Assembly: GCA_023131225.1 (NCBI GenBank) | Contig: JAGLZW010000029.1 | Location: forward strand, 1-57,346 | Direction: 5' to 3' | Source: Candidatus Bathyarchaeota archaeon | GTDB lineage: Archaea > Thermoproteota > Bathyarchaeia > Bathyarchaeales > SOJC01 | DNA length: 57,346 bases | Shown here: positions 34,667 through 41,803 of the stretch, in pieces | Position numbering within the stretch: position 1 is the first letter of the stretch | How the letters are laid out: every line of letters begins with the position of its first letter | Program-made: the position numbers and the translations under genes | Notes under the pieces: generated by a model | What the model was told of the DNA's origin: nothing | What the model saw: only the letters and a program-made list of their open reading frames with translations | Database searches by the model: none

Positions 34667-34973
34667 ATTTTATGGCTTGTGGAAGAAACTTCTAAATCAT
34701 ACATTCAAGAGAGCTTTCTTTTGCATTTTGGACAAGCCGCAGGATATTCTTTCATACTGACTCCGCACAGAAAGCATATACAAATGTTGCACTGGAGACA
34801 ATGCCAATTAGCTCCAGTGATTCTTCGTCTACAAAGATAACAAGGCTTGGTTAGACACGTATCAGACATAGTGTCCTTTTTTCAGAAGAGGGTATTTAGA
34901 GACTTTGAAGCAACGACAAATGGCAAAGCAGAGAGAAGAGTGAAAGTTCCAAGTTCCAGAAGCCATGCATGCA
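34667..34973 (-). repeat. About 307-bp repeat shared (inverted) with element 2
   Basis: The minus strand of this segment is about 88-90% identical by eye to 53767-54072 on the plus strand. It covers a complete 54-residue gene and about 100 bases upstream, including the region CAAAGTCTCTAAATACCCTC that is likely its promoter. Similarity fades on both sides. Confidence 0.85.
34705..34869 (-). CDS. Four-pair Cys zinc-ribbon protein
   Basis: 54 residues, ATG at 34869 and TGA at 34705-34707. The Cys pairs are CYLC (10-13), CLQCNIC (about 24-30), CFLC and CPKC, so a double zinc site is expected. It is nearly identical to the product of 53871-54035 in element 2. The changes are mostly silent or conservative, which shows that both genes are, or recently were, under selection. 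Function unknown; likely a conserved part of this element family. Confidence 0.75.
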   Translation of the reverse strand: MSDTCLTKPCYLCRRRITGANWHCLQCNICICFLCGVSMKEYPAACPKCKRKLS

Positions 34974-34986
34974 TTGAGAAGACGTA

Positions 34987-35232
34987 CTAAATCACCTTTT
35001 TTTCACGTAGCTTATTTTCTAACTCGAAGATTTGTTGTCTCAAAGCGTAGATTTCATCCTCATCAGAATAAAGCCACCATGCCATTAACACGTTTAGAAA
35101 TGTGAAAAGTATAGGCGCTAAAAAGAAGATAGAGAGGTATGTTTCGTTCCATACGCTATTAGGTATAAAGGACAATCCGACAAGTTCTGCGAAGAAAACT
35201 GCAAGGTAAATGAGAAATGCTAAAACACGCAT
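34987..35232 (-). CDS. Two-helix membrane protein
   Basis: 81 residues. Two transmembrane helices (VLAFLIYLAVFFAELVGL and YLSIFFLAPILFTFLNVLMAWWL) are followed by an acidic coiled-coil tail (DEDEIYALRQQIFELENKLREKK). Architecture is typical of small element or virus membrane proteins. No family recognised. ATG start at 35232. Confidence 0.6.
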   Translation of the reverse strand: MRVLAFLIYLAVFFAELVGLSFIPNSVWNETYLSIFFLAPILFTFLNVLMAWWLYSDEDEIYALRQQIFELENKLREKKVI

Positions 35233-35438
35233 TATCTTACATCCTCAATTCTGAAAGGTTCGTTTAACTTTTTATGTTTATTGGCGGCGTACATCCTTGA
35301 GCGTTGTAACAGGACCCTATGTATGCATGCACAACATAGAAGCGAGAAATGCAATGGATGTGCTTTTCTAGGTTAGTAGTGGAGACATCTCCCGCATTCT
35401 CTCCATTTTTTATGTGCTTGCATTTAGACGAATAGAAT

Positions 35439-36206
35439 TTACTTGTTTGGAAAAAGAGCATTTAATACCTTTATCATTCTTCTATATGCTTGAAAAGCTA
35501 TCTCTTCTATTAGTTCATTCTGTATGATTCTCCAGTATGTGAAGTCGAACGGTTCATAACGAACGGGTTTACGCTGCTCAAGATAGTCCAAAACAGAGAA
35601 CTCCTCCAATATTTTGCCCTTTGTATCTCTTTTTGAGAATGTTTTTTCCTCAATCGTCTTTCTTTTATCTGGTTCAACAAACTGAAGAAGCTTACGAATA
35701 TCTCTAAGCATTATCCTATTTGCCCAAATTTCTAGCTCTGGTTCTCGCGGTGTGAGTGTCCCTGGCTGTTTTATTTCAAAAGGATTACCAATATATAGCG
35801 GATGAGCGACAATTTCGTTTCGAGTTTTTCTCAACCAATCCGCATCTCTGAGCAAGCTAGTACACTTATCGTTTGTTCTTCTTAGTTCCTCAATGACCTT
35901 CTTGAAGCTAAATTTCTTCACTTCTATCTCCCAATATGTTTGTTCCCAATCTTCTGAAAGGAAAATCAAAGTATGCTTAAGCGTAAGCTCGGCTGCAATT
36001 GCAGAGCAAATGATGCAGCTTCTGAAACATCCATATATAAAGGAACTCTTTGCTTCTTCACAATAATCAGCTATTCGAAAGGTAGAAAAATCAGGCAATT
36101 TTAAAGATGCTAATCTATTAAGTCGGGACGCTCTCAAAGTTTTCTCATGTTCGTTGTTCTTACGGAAAATCACACCGTTGCGTAAAGGTGAACTCTCACC
36201 GTTCAA
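35439..36206 (-). CDS. HEPN-like helical protein
   Basis: 255 residues, all-helical. LRKTRNEIVAHPLY (125-138) contains R129-NEIVA-H135, which fits the RX4-6H motif of HEPN RNases. The region before it (SSFIYGCFRSCIICSAIAAELTLKH) resembles the first HEPN helix that covers small Cys/Ala residues. A DUF4145-like protein is also possible. It is a lone gene in the element; the TTG start at 36206 is uncertain. If active, it would be an RNA-targeting effector. Confidence 0.55.
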   Translation of the reverse strand: MNGESSPLRNGVIFRKNNEHEKTLRASRLNRLASLKLPDFSTFRIADYCEEAKSSFIYGCFRSCIICSAIAAELTLKHTLIFLSEDWEQTYWEIEVKKFSFKKVIEELRRTNDKCTSLLRDADWLRKTRNEIVAHPLYIGNPFEIKQPGTLTPREPELEIWANRIMLRDIRKLLQFVEPDKRKTIEEKTFSKRDTKGKILEEFSVLDYLEQRKPVRYEPFDFTYWRIIQNELIEEIAFQAYRRMIKVLNALFPNK

Positions 36207-36469
36207 GTTTCGTATACACTTCCATTATTAAGACACAATCCCCTGTTGGTATAAGTTTTGTGAGTTGCCAAGTTTTTCCTGAAGTTGAAATTCTTTGTTT
36301 GTTTAAGGGATTTTTGGGAATATCCGTAGATTTTCGTGTGTTCTTTTATGAACTCCACAAAAAAAGAAGGGGTTGAAGGGCGGATACTATTAAGTCTGTT
36401 GACCAACCTAAAAACTGAATTACGAGTTCAGAAACTTAAAACCTAATAAGTTGTTTCACTTTACATAGT

Positions 36470-36874
36470 GTGAAAGTTATGACAAATAGTGAAAAAGAAA
36501 ATAAGGCGAAGCTCTCAAAAGAAGAAGTGAAGAATTTAGTTGAGATGCTTAGGTATCTGATGGATGCATATGGTTTTTTTGCTGAGAAGCTGGGAAAAAT
36601 CCAAAAGTCTCATAAAGAAGCTTTTGATTCCATGTTTTCACTTGAATCTGCTGAAAAACTACCAGAAATGATGAGCATGATGGTTGAAAAAGCCCCTGAA
36701 ATGGGTAAACTATATACTAGCATATTTATTAGAATGATGACCGTCATGCCTAGGATAAATAAGCTAATGACCTTATCAGCAGATGAAAAAATAAAGTTGG
36801 GGGAAAGCCTCAAAACTTTGGCTAAAGACCTTGATAAGTTGCTAGAATGGATTGATAAGATGGAAGAAAAATGA
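36470..36874 (+). CDS. Helical protein, first gene of a three-gene HEPN unit
   Basis: 134 residues, entirely helical and Met/Lys/Glu-rich (LVEMLRYLMDAYGFFAEKLG, LPEMMSMMVEKAPEM, LAKDLDKLLEWIDKM). No family recognised. GTG 36470 lies in the inverted repeat TTTCAC-N10-GTGAAA; ATG 36479 is an alternative start. The stop overlaps the next gene as ATGA. Transcribed with the next two genes. Confidence 0.6.
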   Translation: MKVMTNSEKENKAKLSKEEVKNLVEMLRYLMDAYGFFAEKLGKIQKSHKEAFDSMFSLESAEKLPEMMSMMVEKAPEMGKLYTSIFIRMMTVMPRINKLMTLSADEKIKLGESLKTLAKDLDKLLEWIDKMEEK

Positions 36875-37335
36875 TGTTAGAAATCCAAGAATTGGAAAAA
36901 CCGTTTAAGAAAGTCTCACATGGGTTAATGGCAGGCAACATTAGGCTACTGGAAACTGGTATAACCCATCCTTTTATAATACTAAATGATAGAACCAAAC
37001 TTCTAGCTAGAATTTTATCAGATAGAACACCATGGTTGATCAAAACTGAAAAAACTATCCGCAATTTCAGTGAAATCATATATGGGATTAGAGGGATAGA
37101 AGGTCTTTATCTTAATATGAGGGAAGTTTACAACCGCACACCATCTGGATATATTACCGAGATTAGAGTGATTATTCCCGAAAGCAACCGAGATATTGAA
37201 TGTGCGATATATGACGCTTTTGGAGAGCTTTTAAGAAAATCTCGCCCATTATTATTTGATCTTCACATAATCAAACTTAGAGGTCGGAAGCAAGAAGAAG
37301 CTACTCCTGAAGGATTTTGGCGATATGAATGTTGA
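36871..37335 (+). CDS. Unknown protein, middle gene of the HEPN unit
   Basis: 154 residues, alpha/beta. It has a core beta segment YITEIRVIIPESNRDIECAIYDAFGELL that looks like a small catalytic or binding fold. No motif allows a name. Starts at the ATGA overlap with the preceding gene, and its stop overlaps the start of the HEPN gene by 11 bases, so the three are translationally coupled. Confidence 0.55.
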   Translation: MMLEIQELEKPFKKVSHGLMAGNIRLLETGITHPFIILNDRTKLLARILSDRTPWLIKTEKTIRNFSEIIYGIRGIEGLYLNMREVYNRTPSGYITEIRVIIPESNRDIECAIYDAFGELLRKSRPLLFDLHIIKLRGRKQEEATPEGFWRYEC

Positions 37336-37690
37336 TTCCCATCTTTTGAAAGCGGATCGAAATAAGACATTCTTACATAAATTTTTGATGGGAATCATTG
37401 ATAAGTGTCCAGATTGGGTTTCTATTGTGGCTTTCTATTGTGCCCTTCATTTTATAGAAGCTTTTCTAAAGAAAAACCACGGTTTAGATTTTAAACATCA
37501 CGAAGAGAGACATACATTTCTGAGTCACAGTGTTCCCAAAAGAATTTTCTCGGCTTACTATCGCCTTTACGATTATGCGTTTAATTCGAGATACAAAGCG
37601 TTAAAAGATGCTCCCACTTGTGATGAAGCAAATTCATCAGTTCAATTTGATCTTGCTGATGTAGAGAGTTTTGTTAGGGCAAATATTTAG
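37325..37690 (+). CDS. HEPN domain protein
   Basis: 121 residues. WVSIVAFYCALHFIEAFLKK (about 32-51) resembles the first helices of the HEPN/DUF86-like family (W-x-A-FY-A-H-EA). HHEERHTFLSH follows and then IFSAYYRLYDYAFNSRYKA, with the Y-L-Y-A-SRY pattern typical of such proteins. No clear RX4-6H motif is seen, so it may be a non-catalytic HEPN or rely on the partner. Third gene of the tightly overlapped operon. Confidence 0.62.
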   Translation: MNVDSHLLKADRNKTFLHKFLMGIIDKCPDWVSIVAFYCALHFIEAFLKKNHGLDFKHHEERHTFLSHSVPKRIFSAYYRLYDYAFNSRYKALKDAPTCDEANSSVQFDLADVESFVRANI

Positions 37691-37702
37691 TCTACGGTAT
37701 CT

Positions 37703-38107
37703 TTAGGGTATACCGCTATAGACTTGAACTTCTTTTTCTTCCTTTAAGGCGTAAAAAATCGGATTCGTTAAACTCATAAAACGGTCTTCCAGTTCAACCA
37801 AAGGCACATCATCCCGCAAAGCCAACGCGAAGAGCGCTGACATTGGTAACTCAACTTTCTCGTGCCTAGCCCAATCCATTTCAACGCTGTACGCTGGAAA
37901 AATCTCAGGTGTAGCATTGCGTTTTAAGTGGACAAGAACAACGTCGTCGTTCATAGCAATTATTCGGTCTTTCAAGTTGAAAACGTGTGGTTGCTTCAAG
38001 ATTTCTTTTTTGCTTACGAAGACAGAAATGAAATCTTGTGGGATAGTGACTTGTTTGGCTTTTATAACGTTGACGTGGTTGCGGTTGAACAGTTTTGGAA
38101 ACTTCAC
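37703..38107 (-). CDS. Element protein of unknown function
   Basis: 134 residues, mixed alpha/beta, soluble. No recognised family. Features: VTIPQDFISVFVSKKEIL and a segment DDVVLVHLKRNATPEIFPAYSVEMDWARHEKVELP. The first four bases overlap the end of the basic gene at 38104, so both belong to a minus-strand operon driven from the divergent operator region 38293-38430. Confidence 0.55.
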   Translation of the reverse strand: MKFPKLFNRNHVNVIKAKQVTIPQDFISVFVSKKEILKQPHVFNLKDRIIAMNDDVVLVHLKRNATPEIFPAYSVEMDWARHEKVELPMSALFALALRDDVPLVELEDRFMSLTNPIFYALKEEKEVQVYSGIP

Positions 38108-38292
38108 TTTTTACGCCCCTTCTTACGCTTCTTCTTCTTGAGGTGTATCTTAGGTTTCCTTTGTGCAATTTGCCTAGCTTTACCAAAGTCACCTTTCAGA
38201 ACAGCTTTTCGCATATCGCTGTTTCTTTTCGACCTAAAACTAGAATACTTCCTTTGATACTTTTTTTGATTATTTTTACTCTTGTAAGGCAT
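38104..38292 (-). CDS. Small highly basic protein
   Basis: 62 residues, about half Lys or Arg (tail KKKKRKKGRKK). A nucleic-acid-binding role is likely. ATG at 38292; 12 bases upstream begins the first copy of the palindromic operator. Element 2 has a shorter counterpart at 48835-48930 with the same basic tail. Confidence 0.6.
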   Translation of the reverse strand: MPYKSKNNQKKYQRKYSSFRSKRNSDMRKAVLKGDFGKARQIAQRKPKIHLKKKKRKKGRKK

Positions 38293-38304
38293 GCGTTCTC
38301 ATTA

Positions 38305-38366
38305 GGTTTGATACCAAACCTTTATTAAACAGTTTCGGTAGTGGTTACTTGGTTTGATACCAAACC
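38305..38366. promoter_or_regulatory. Double palindromic operator between divergent element genes
   Basis: GGTTTGATACCAAACC occurs twice, at 38305-38320 and 38351-38366, 46 bases apart. Each has 6-bp inverted arms. Between them are TTTATTAAAC and AGTTTCGG, which could hold a TATA box. The two copies sit between the minus operon (38104, 37703) and the plus operon (38474 onward), so one repressor may control both. The repressor is not identified. Confidence 0.75.
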
Positions 38367-38473
38367 CAAAAAGGTAACTAAGAATTGAAGGAAAAATCCG
38401 TGGACAAGACAAAGTTCAGGTCGAAGACGTGGCATCACCGCCTTCCCGACGGCAAGCTCGTAAGGTGCAAACC

Positions 38474-39178
38474 ATGACTGAACATTCTGAGAAAATCACC
38501 CTTGAGAAGAAGCTCACGATAGAAAGACCTTTCACGACAGAGCCAAAAACACGAAGGAAAAACCGCAAGCTAGGAATAGTGAAGAGACGAGTTATTGAGC
38601 TACGGGAAAGCTTCTTTCCAACTGTAAGAGTGCCATATGTAGCAGTTGTACGCCGCATGAAACAGATGTGTCTATGTGACTGTAAGACAATTTTGAATTA
38701 TTTGGGACGTACTGACACAGTAACAAAGACTGTGATAGACCACACGGTTAAGTATGAGAAATCAGGACAGCTTATTCCAAAGAAGCACACGTTTAGGCGT
38801 ACTTTACATGAGCAAGAAGGGTACATAGCTGTTCTTGAGCAAGGCCATCTTGAGAAAGATGGGAATGGTTCTGTTTCGGTTGTGTGGAATCATCAGGTAC
38901 AGACTGATTTTTTGCGCGTATTGGGCAACAATAATGAATTGGTGTGTGGTTCAAAGAACTTTTCTCTCTCTCCTTTAGGGGAAGGAAACGAAGAGGCTGG
39001 GGAGAGTTTGGTTGACAGGGATATGTCTACTACTATAAGAGAATATAATAATAATAATAATCTCATAGGGGGAGAGAGAAAAAAGTCCAAAGATAGTGAA
39101 GGTGAAAGTGAAAGTAATCGGCTTTCTGATGAAGAAAACATGATTCTTGAAGCTGCCAAAAAGGAGGCTTCAACGTGA
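38474..39178 (+). CDS. Element protein with basic N-terminus
   Basis: 234 residues from ATG 38474, supported by AAGGTG six bases upstream; GTG 38429 would add 15 residues. The N-terminus is basic (KTRRKNRKLGIVKRR), then VRVPYVAVVRRMKQMCLCDCKTILNYLGR looks like a helix-turn-helix. A low-complexity tail has five Asn from an AAT repeat and GEGESES-like acidic residues. A DNA-binding role is likely. First gene of the plus-strand operon 38474-40297. Confidence 0.6.
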   Translation: MTEHSEKITLEKKLTIERPFTTEPKTRRKNRKLGIVKRRVIELRESFFPTVRVPYVAVVRRMKQMCLCDCKTILNYLGRTDTVTKTVIDHTVKYEKSGQLIPKKHTFRRTLHEQEGYIAVLEQGHLEKDGNGSVSVVWNHQVQTDFLRVLGNNNELVCGSKNFSLSPLGEGNEEAGESLVDRDMSTTIREYNNNNNLIGGERKKSKDSEGESESNRLSDEENMILEAAKKEAST

Positions 39179-39513
39179 GTAGGCAGGTTGTTCGTAAGAA
39201 GCCTTATTTCGGTTTGGACTTCACTGAGGTTCTTAAGCTAAGTGTGAAAGTTCCAGTCACCACAACTATAGATCGCAGGTCTAAGCTTGCTTTCACTGGT
39301 ATCTTGGTCTTAGATTTTCACAAGAATTCGTATAGGTATGATAATGAGGCTGTTCTCGCTGTGTGGAGCTACAGCTACCCAGTTGTGAAGGCACGTTCTA
39401 GTAACCGCAATTATGGCCGTTCTGAAATTATCCTTCCTCTCAGTTGTGAAGTGCGCGATTTCCTTATGGCTTGTGCGTGCGAGGTTGATGCGCATCTTAA
39501 AGGTGTGAAGTAA
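39175..39513 (+). CDS. Element protein of unknown function
   Basis: 112 residues, GTG start overlapping the preceding stop (GTGA). Beta-rich (KLSVKVPVTTTIDRRSKLAFTGILVLDF; AVLAVWSYSYPVVKARS). It could be an OB-like or other small beta domain, perhaps a single-strand-binding protein, but this is only from appearance. Part of the plus operon. Confidence 0.55.
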   Translation: MSRQVVRKKPYFGLDFTEVLKLSVKVPVTTTIDRRSKLAFTGILVLDFHKNSYRYDNEAVLAVWSYSYPVVKARSSNRNYGRSEIILPLSCEVRDFLMACACEVDAHLKGVK

Positions 39514-39529
39514 TGGAAGGTGACTTAAC

Positions 39530-39703
39530 ATGACGGATTCTTTTGAGAATGTTGGCATATTGAAACTTGCTAGTACGGGGCGATCCTACAAGCTTGAGTA
39601 TTTAGGCTTCATCTCGGCCTATGTTAGCGTGAAGGATGTGGAGCTTGTGCGTCAGGGGAAGAAGAAGACAGCTACGATTTTCAAAGTGAAAAGGAGAGAG
39701 TAA
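39530..39703 (+). CDS. Small element protein
   Basis: 57 residues, ATG 39530 after GGAAGGTGACTTAAC (good binding site), TAA 39701-39703. Beta-rich sequence (ILKLASTGRSYKLEYLGF, then VSVKDVELVRQG) with a basic C-terminus (FKVKRRE). No family recognised. Part of the plus operon; one base separates it from the membrane gene. Confidence 0.6.
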   Translation: MTDSFENVGILKLASTGRSYKLEYLGFISAYVSVKDVELVRQGKKKTATIFKVKRRE

Positions 39704-39704
39704 G

Positions 39705-39920
39705 ATGGCGGATCCAAAACCCGCGTTAGCGTTGCTTGTCATTGTAGGCTTAGTCTCTCTCTTCTGTTGGATCGCATTGCCTCAGGTGATGAGAAGCGCC
39801 ACAACGATTCACGGCAACGTAGCGTTTCAAATATCTACTTACGTCTTGTTTGCTGTTCCCCTGTTGCTAGTTGGCTTGGTTGGTTTTATTCTATTCGTGA
39901 AGAGTAGGGAATCAGATTGA
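39705..39920 (+). CDS. Two-helix membrane protein conserved in both elements
   Basis: 71 residues. Two transmembrane helices (LALLVIVGLVSLFCWIAL and YVLFAVPLLLVGLVGFILFV) joined by a short loop with RSATTIHGN. It is about 70% identical to the product of 56753-56962 in element 2, including the opening MADPKPA. Small two-helix proteins of this size are major capsid proteins in spindle-shaped archaeal viruses, but no direct match can be claimed. ATG follows the previous stop by one base. Confidence 0.75.
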   Translation: MADPKPALALLVIVGLVSLFCWIALPQVMRSATTIHGNVAFQISTYVLFAVPLLLVGLVGFILFVKSRESD

Positions 39921-40297
39921 GAGCGCGATTGCAGAGAAATGATGTTCTTTTCATATTGGACTTGCTGAAAAAAGAGAAGGAGAGGCATGACGTTGAAATG
40001 GAAGACCTGCGACAGGAGATAGACCTCTTGGAAGTTTGGGTTAAAAAATGGAGGTGGAGGTTGATTAACTATTCCTATTTCGAGTTTCGAGATGGCTTCA
40101 ATTTTATGAAGGCTCGACTTGCTTATTTGAAAAGTCAACAAAACTTCATTAAGATGTTTACGTTCTCGCGGGCGCTGCACTATTTAACTAAGCGATATGA
40201 AAGCTTGCTAAGAGGTAAGGCTGGAAGACCGTTGGGCGTGACTGATTGGGGTAAGCATGACCTTGAGGCAGTTGTTAAAGAAAGAAAGCGTCCATAA
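39917..40297 (+). CDS. Element protein with coiled-coil and basic end
   Basis: 126 residues. TTG start overlaps the stop of the membrane gene (TTGA). A charged coiled coil (LLKKEKERHDVEMEDLRQEIDLLEVWVKKW) is followed by a basic, aromatic region. No family recognised. Last gene of the plus operon, ending just before the phased repeat module at 40300. Confidence 0.6.
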   Translation: MRARLQRNDVLFILDLLKKEKERHDVEMEDLRQEIDLLEVWVKKWRWRLINYSYFEFRDGFNFMKARLAYLKSQQNFIKMFTFSRALHYLTKRYESLLRGKAGRPLGVTDWGKHDLEAVVKERKRP

Positions 40298-40299
40298 TC

Positions 40300-40340
40300 G
40301 TTGAAATTGTCAAACTCTGCTACTTATACCATTTATATAT
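40300..40340 (+). promoter_or_regulatory. Phased 9-bp repeat + AT-rich box (module D)
   Basis: Repeats at 40300 (GTTGAA), 40309 (GTCAAA) and 40318 (TGCTAC; weak) are 9 bases apart. TATACC-ATTTATATATA begins at 40325, exactly 25 bases after the first repeat. The layout is the same as three modules in element 2. A hairpin CTCTATCTAAGAGAG follows. It is likely a promoter with upstream operator, serving the region before the integrase. Confidence 0.6.
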
Positions 40341-40488
40341 ATTATCTCTATCTAAGAGAGAAATAGGCTTTCTTTTGAATCAAAAGCTTGTAAAGCATGG
40401 GTGTTTAACCTTTTGCACGAAAGCTTTAATAAAGCATGAACGCCTATGTATTTCGCGGCTAGGTAACTAGCCAGTAGAAGGCGATAAA

Positions 40489-41271
40489 ATGGAAAGTCTG
40501 AAAATGAAAAGAGGAAGCACTGGAAGAAAAGGATACTGGGCATCACATCAATACTCAAGACGCGCAGTGGTTGACCTAAATGGCAAAGAGTTCTGCGGTT
40601 GGGGAGCATTGGCTAAGATGTGCGAAGCTGCTATGGACACTTCACGGTACACTTGGGAGCAACAGTTTCTATGCGAAAGAGACAGAGCGTTAATCGCCAT
40701 ACTATTCTTGACGGGAGCTAGAGCCGACGAAGTTGTTAGGCTAAGGAAGTCTATGTTTACTTTCGACGAAGCATGGATATACGGGAAAATGATTCCAGTT
40801 GTCAAGTCGTGGCGATATGTGGATAGCAAGAAAACAAGAGTGGAAAAGCAAGCGCGTGGAGAAAAGCCTAGAACAAAGACCCTAAAGAAAACGCGCGAGA
40901 TAGTTTTTCCCCGAAGAGAACCCTTAAGCGAAATATTGATAGAATGGCTAGATCAAGTGCAAGACTACCTATTCCCCTCAAAGTTTCACCGACACCGAAA
41001 ACACCTAAGCCCGATACGCGCCTACCAAATAGTATGCGATTTAGCAGAGAGAACAGGCTTCGATATGTGGCCTCACCGACTAAGATCAGAACGCGCTAGT
41101 CAACTAGGAAGCGAATACGGATATAGAACAAGAGACATAATGCGGTTCTTCGCGTGGGAGTCTGAGAAAACAGCAAGACGCTACGTTCACGAAAGCATAG
41201 AAGACATGAAAAAAAGAATCCCCGAAATAAGCTACAACCTTTCAGTTAAGGATTGGCTACTGACTACCTAA
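40489..41271 (+). CDS. int: Tyrosine recombinase (integrase) of element 1
   Basis: 260 residues. Catalytic residues: Arg in LTGARADEVVRL (about 80), a Lys-rich beta region (KTLKKTREIVFP), HRLRSERASQL (HxxR), then FAWESEKTARRYVHES, in which Tyr is the nucleophile and a Trp replaces the usual second His. No N-terminal core-binding domain of full size is seen, so it is a compact integrase. ATG start after AGAAGGCGAT. Its TAA (41269-41271) lies in the right att repeat, so attP was at the 3' end of int. Confidence 0.88.
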   Translation: MESLKMKRGSTGRKGYWASHQYSRRAVVDLNGKEFCGWGALAKMCEAAMDTSRYTWEQQFLCERDRALIAILFLTGARADEVVRLRKSMFTFDEAWIYGKMIPVVKSWRYVDSKKTRVEKQARGEKPRTKTLKKTREIVFPRREPLSEILIEWLDQVQDYLFPSKFHRHRKHLSPIRAYQIVCDLAERTGFDMWPHRLRSERASQLGSEYGYRTRDIMRFFAWESEKTARRYVHESIEDMKKRIPEISYNLSVKDWLLTT

Positions 41272-41802
41272 CTTACTTATTATCGTTTCAAAACTTTCAT
41301 TCCAATCTTTAACCATAAGGTTTGGAAATGACCAAGTTGCATGGGGATTATAAAATCTGTCCAGACTTATGGTCTTAAGGTTTGTGCAAAAGTGTTTTAG
41401 CCCGGCTAATATTACAAATTCCATGTAGTAGGGGAGCCCCATGAACATTGCGAGGTCATACGGGCCCATTCCGTCTAACCCTTTCCATTCTGGGTCCTTA
41501 ATCCTATTACCAATGTCCATTGCAGACATCCAAGCAGCGGGTTGAAAGCCTCTCTTGATAAATTCGATTGTCACGTGCGCTGTGGCTACCACAGGGATTC
41601 CAGCAGTCTTGCTCATGCGGATTACGTAATCAATCATTTTGACATCATCTGAATAATCCTCAGCGGCCAGGTGTCCGACGACGAGGATGGGACGCTTTGC
41701 TCTATGCACCATTGCAACCACCACCTCAGGCTTCAAGATGATAAGAGCTTTCTTGGGACCCGCGATCTCAGCTCTCTGCCACGGTTCTGCCTTCACACCC
41801 AT
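41257..41802 (-). CDS. cdhB: ACDS/CODH complex epsilon subunit with element-altered tail
   Basis: 181 residues from ATG 41802, one base after the cdhA stop and with AAAGGTGA upstream; GTG 41811 is an alternative. The fold is Rossmann-like (MVHRAKRPILVVGHLAAED about 27-45; FIKRGFQPAAWMSAMDIGN). It supports the CO dehydrogenase of CdhA. Its last residues, LGSQ, come from the integrated element: the original tail, still readable outside attL, was LGGELKNVHV. It ends inside the integrase 3' end on the opposite strand. Confidence 0.93.
   Translation of the reverse strand: MGVKAEPWQRAEIAGPKKALIILKPEVVVAMVHRAKRPILVVGHLAAEDYSDDVKMIDYVIRMSKTAGIPVVATAHVTIEFIKRGFQPAAWMSAMDIGNRIKDPEWKGLDGMGPYDLAMFMGLPYYMEFVILAGLKHFCTNLKTISLDRFYNPHATWSFPNLMVKDWNESFETIISKLGSQ
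41267..41315. repeat. attR: right 49-bp direct repeat of element 1
   Basis: Identical to 29916-29964. Here it is the 3' coding end of the present cdhB on the minus strand and holds the stop codon of int on the plus strand. After the repeat the minus frame runs out into element DNA as only SQ-stop. Confidence 0.95.
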
Positions 41803-41803
41803 G

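Larger units (their letters stand above)
29916..41315. mobile_element. Integrative element 1 inserted in the 3' end of cdhB
   Basis: About 11.35 kb between perfect 49-bp direct repeats. It carries its own tyrosine recombinase (40489-41271) at the right end, whose stop codon lies within the right repeat. The cargo shows no metabolic genes. It includes an ATPase/PIN pair, HEPN-type proteins, small zinc-ribbon, basic and membrane proteins, and control sites shared with element 2. No replication protein or packaging ATPase is recognised. It could be an integrated plasmid, a satellite or a virus remnant. Host genes on both sides (cdhC to the left, cdhB to the right) are consecutive when it is removed. 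Confidence 0.92.

Noticed and set aside
35264-35461. 65-codon frame on the minus strand
   Set aside because: No binding site, odd composition and no sign of a fold; probably chance in an intergenic stretch.
36203-36406. 67-codon minus frame upstream of the HEPN-like gene
   Set aside because: It runs through a T-rich terminator-like stretch and resembles no protein.
39040-39062. AAT microsatellite
   Set aside because: It lies in frame in the 38474 gene and encodes an Asn run; a low-complexity linker, not a separate feature.
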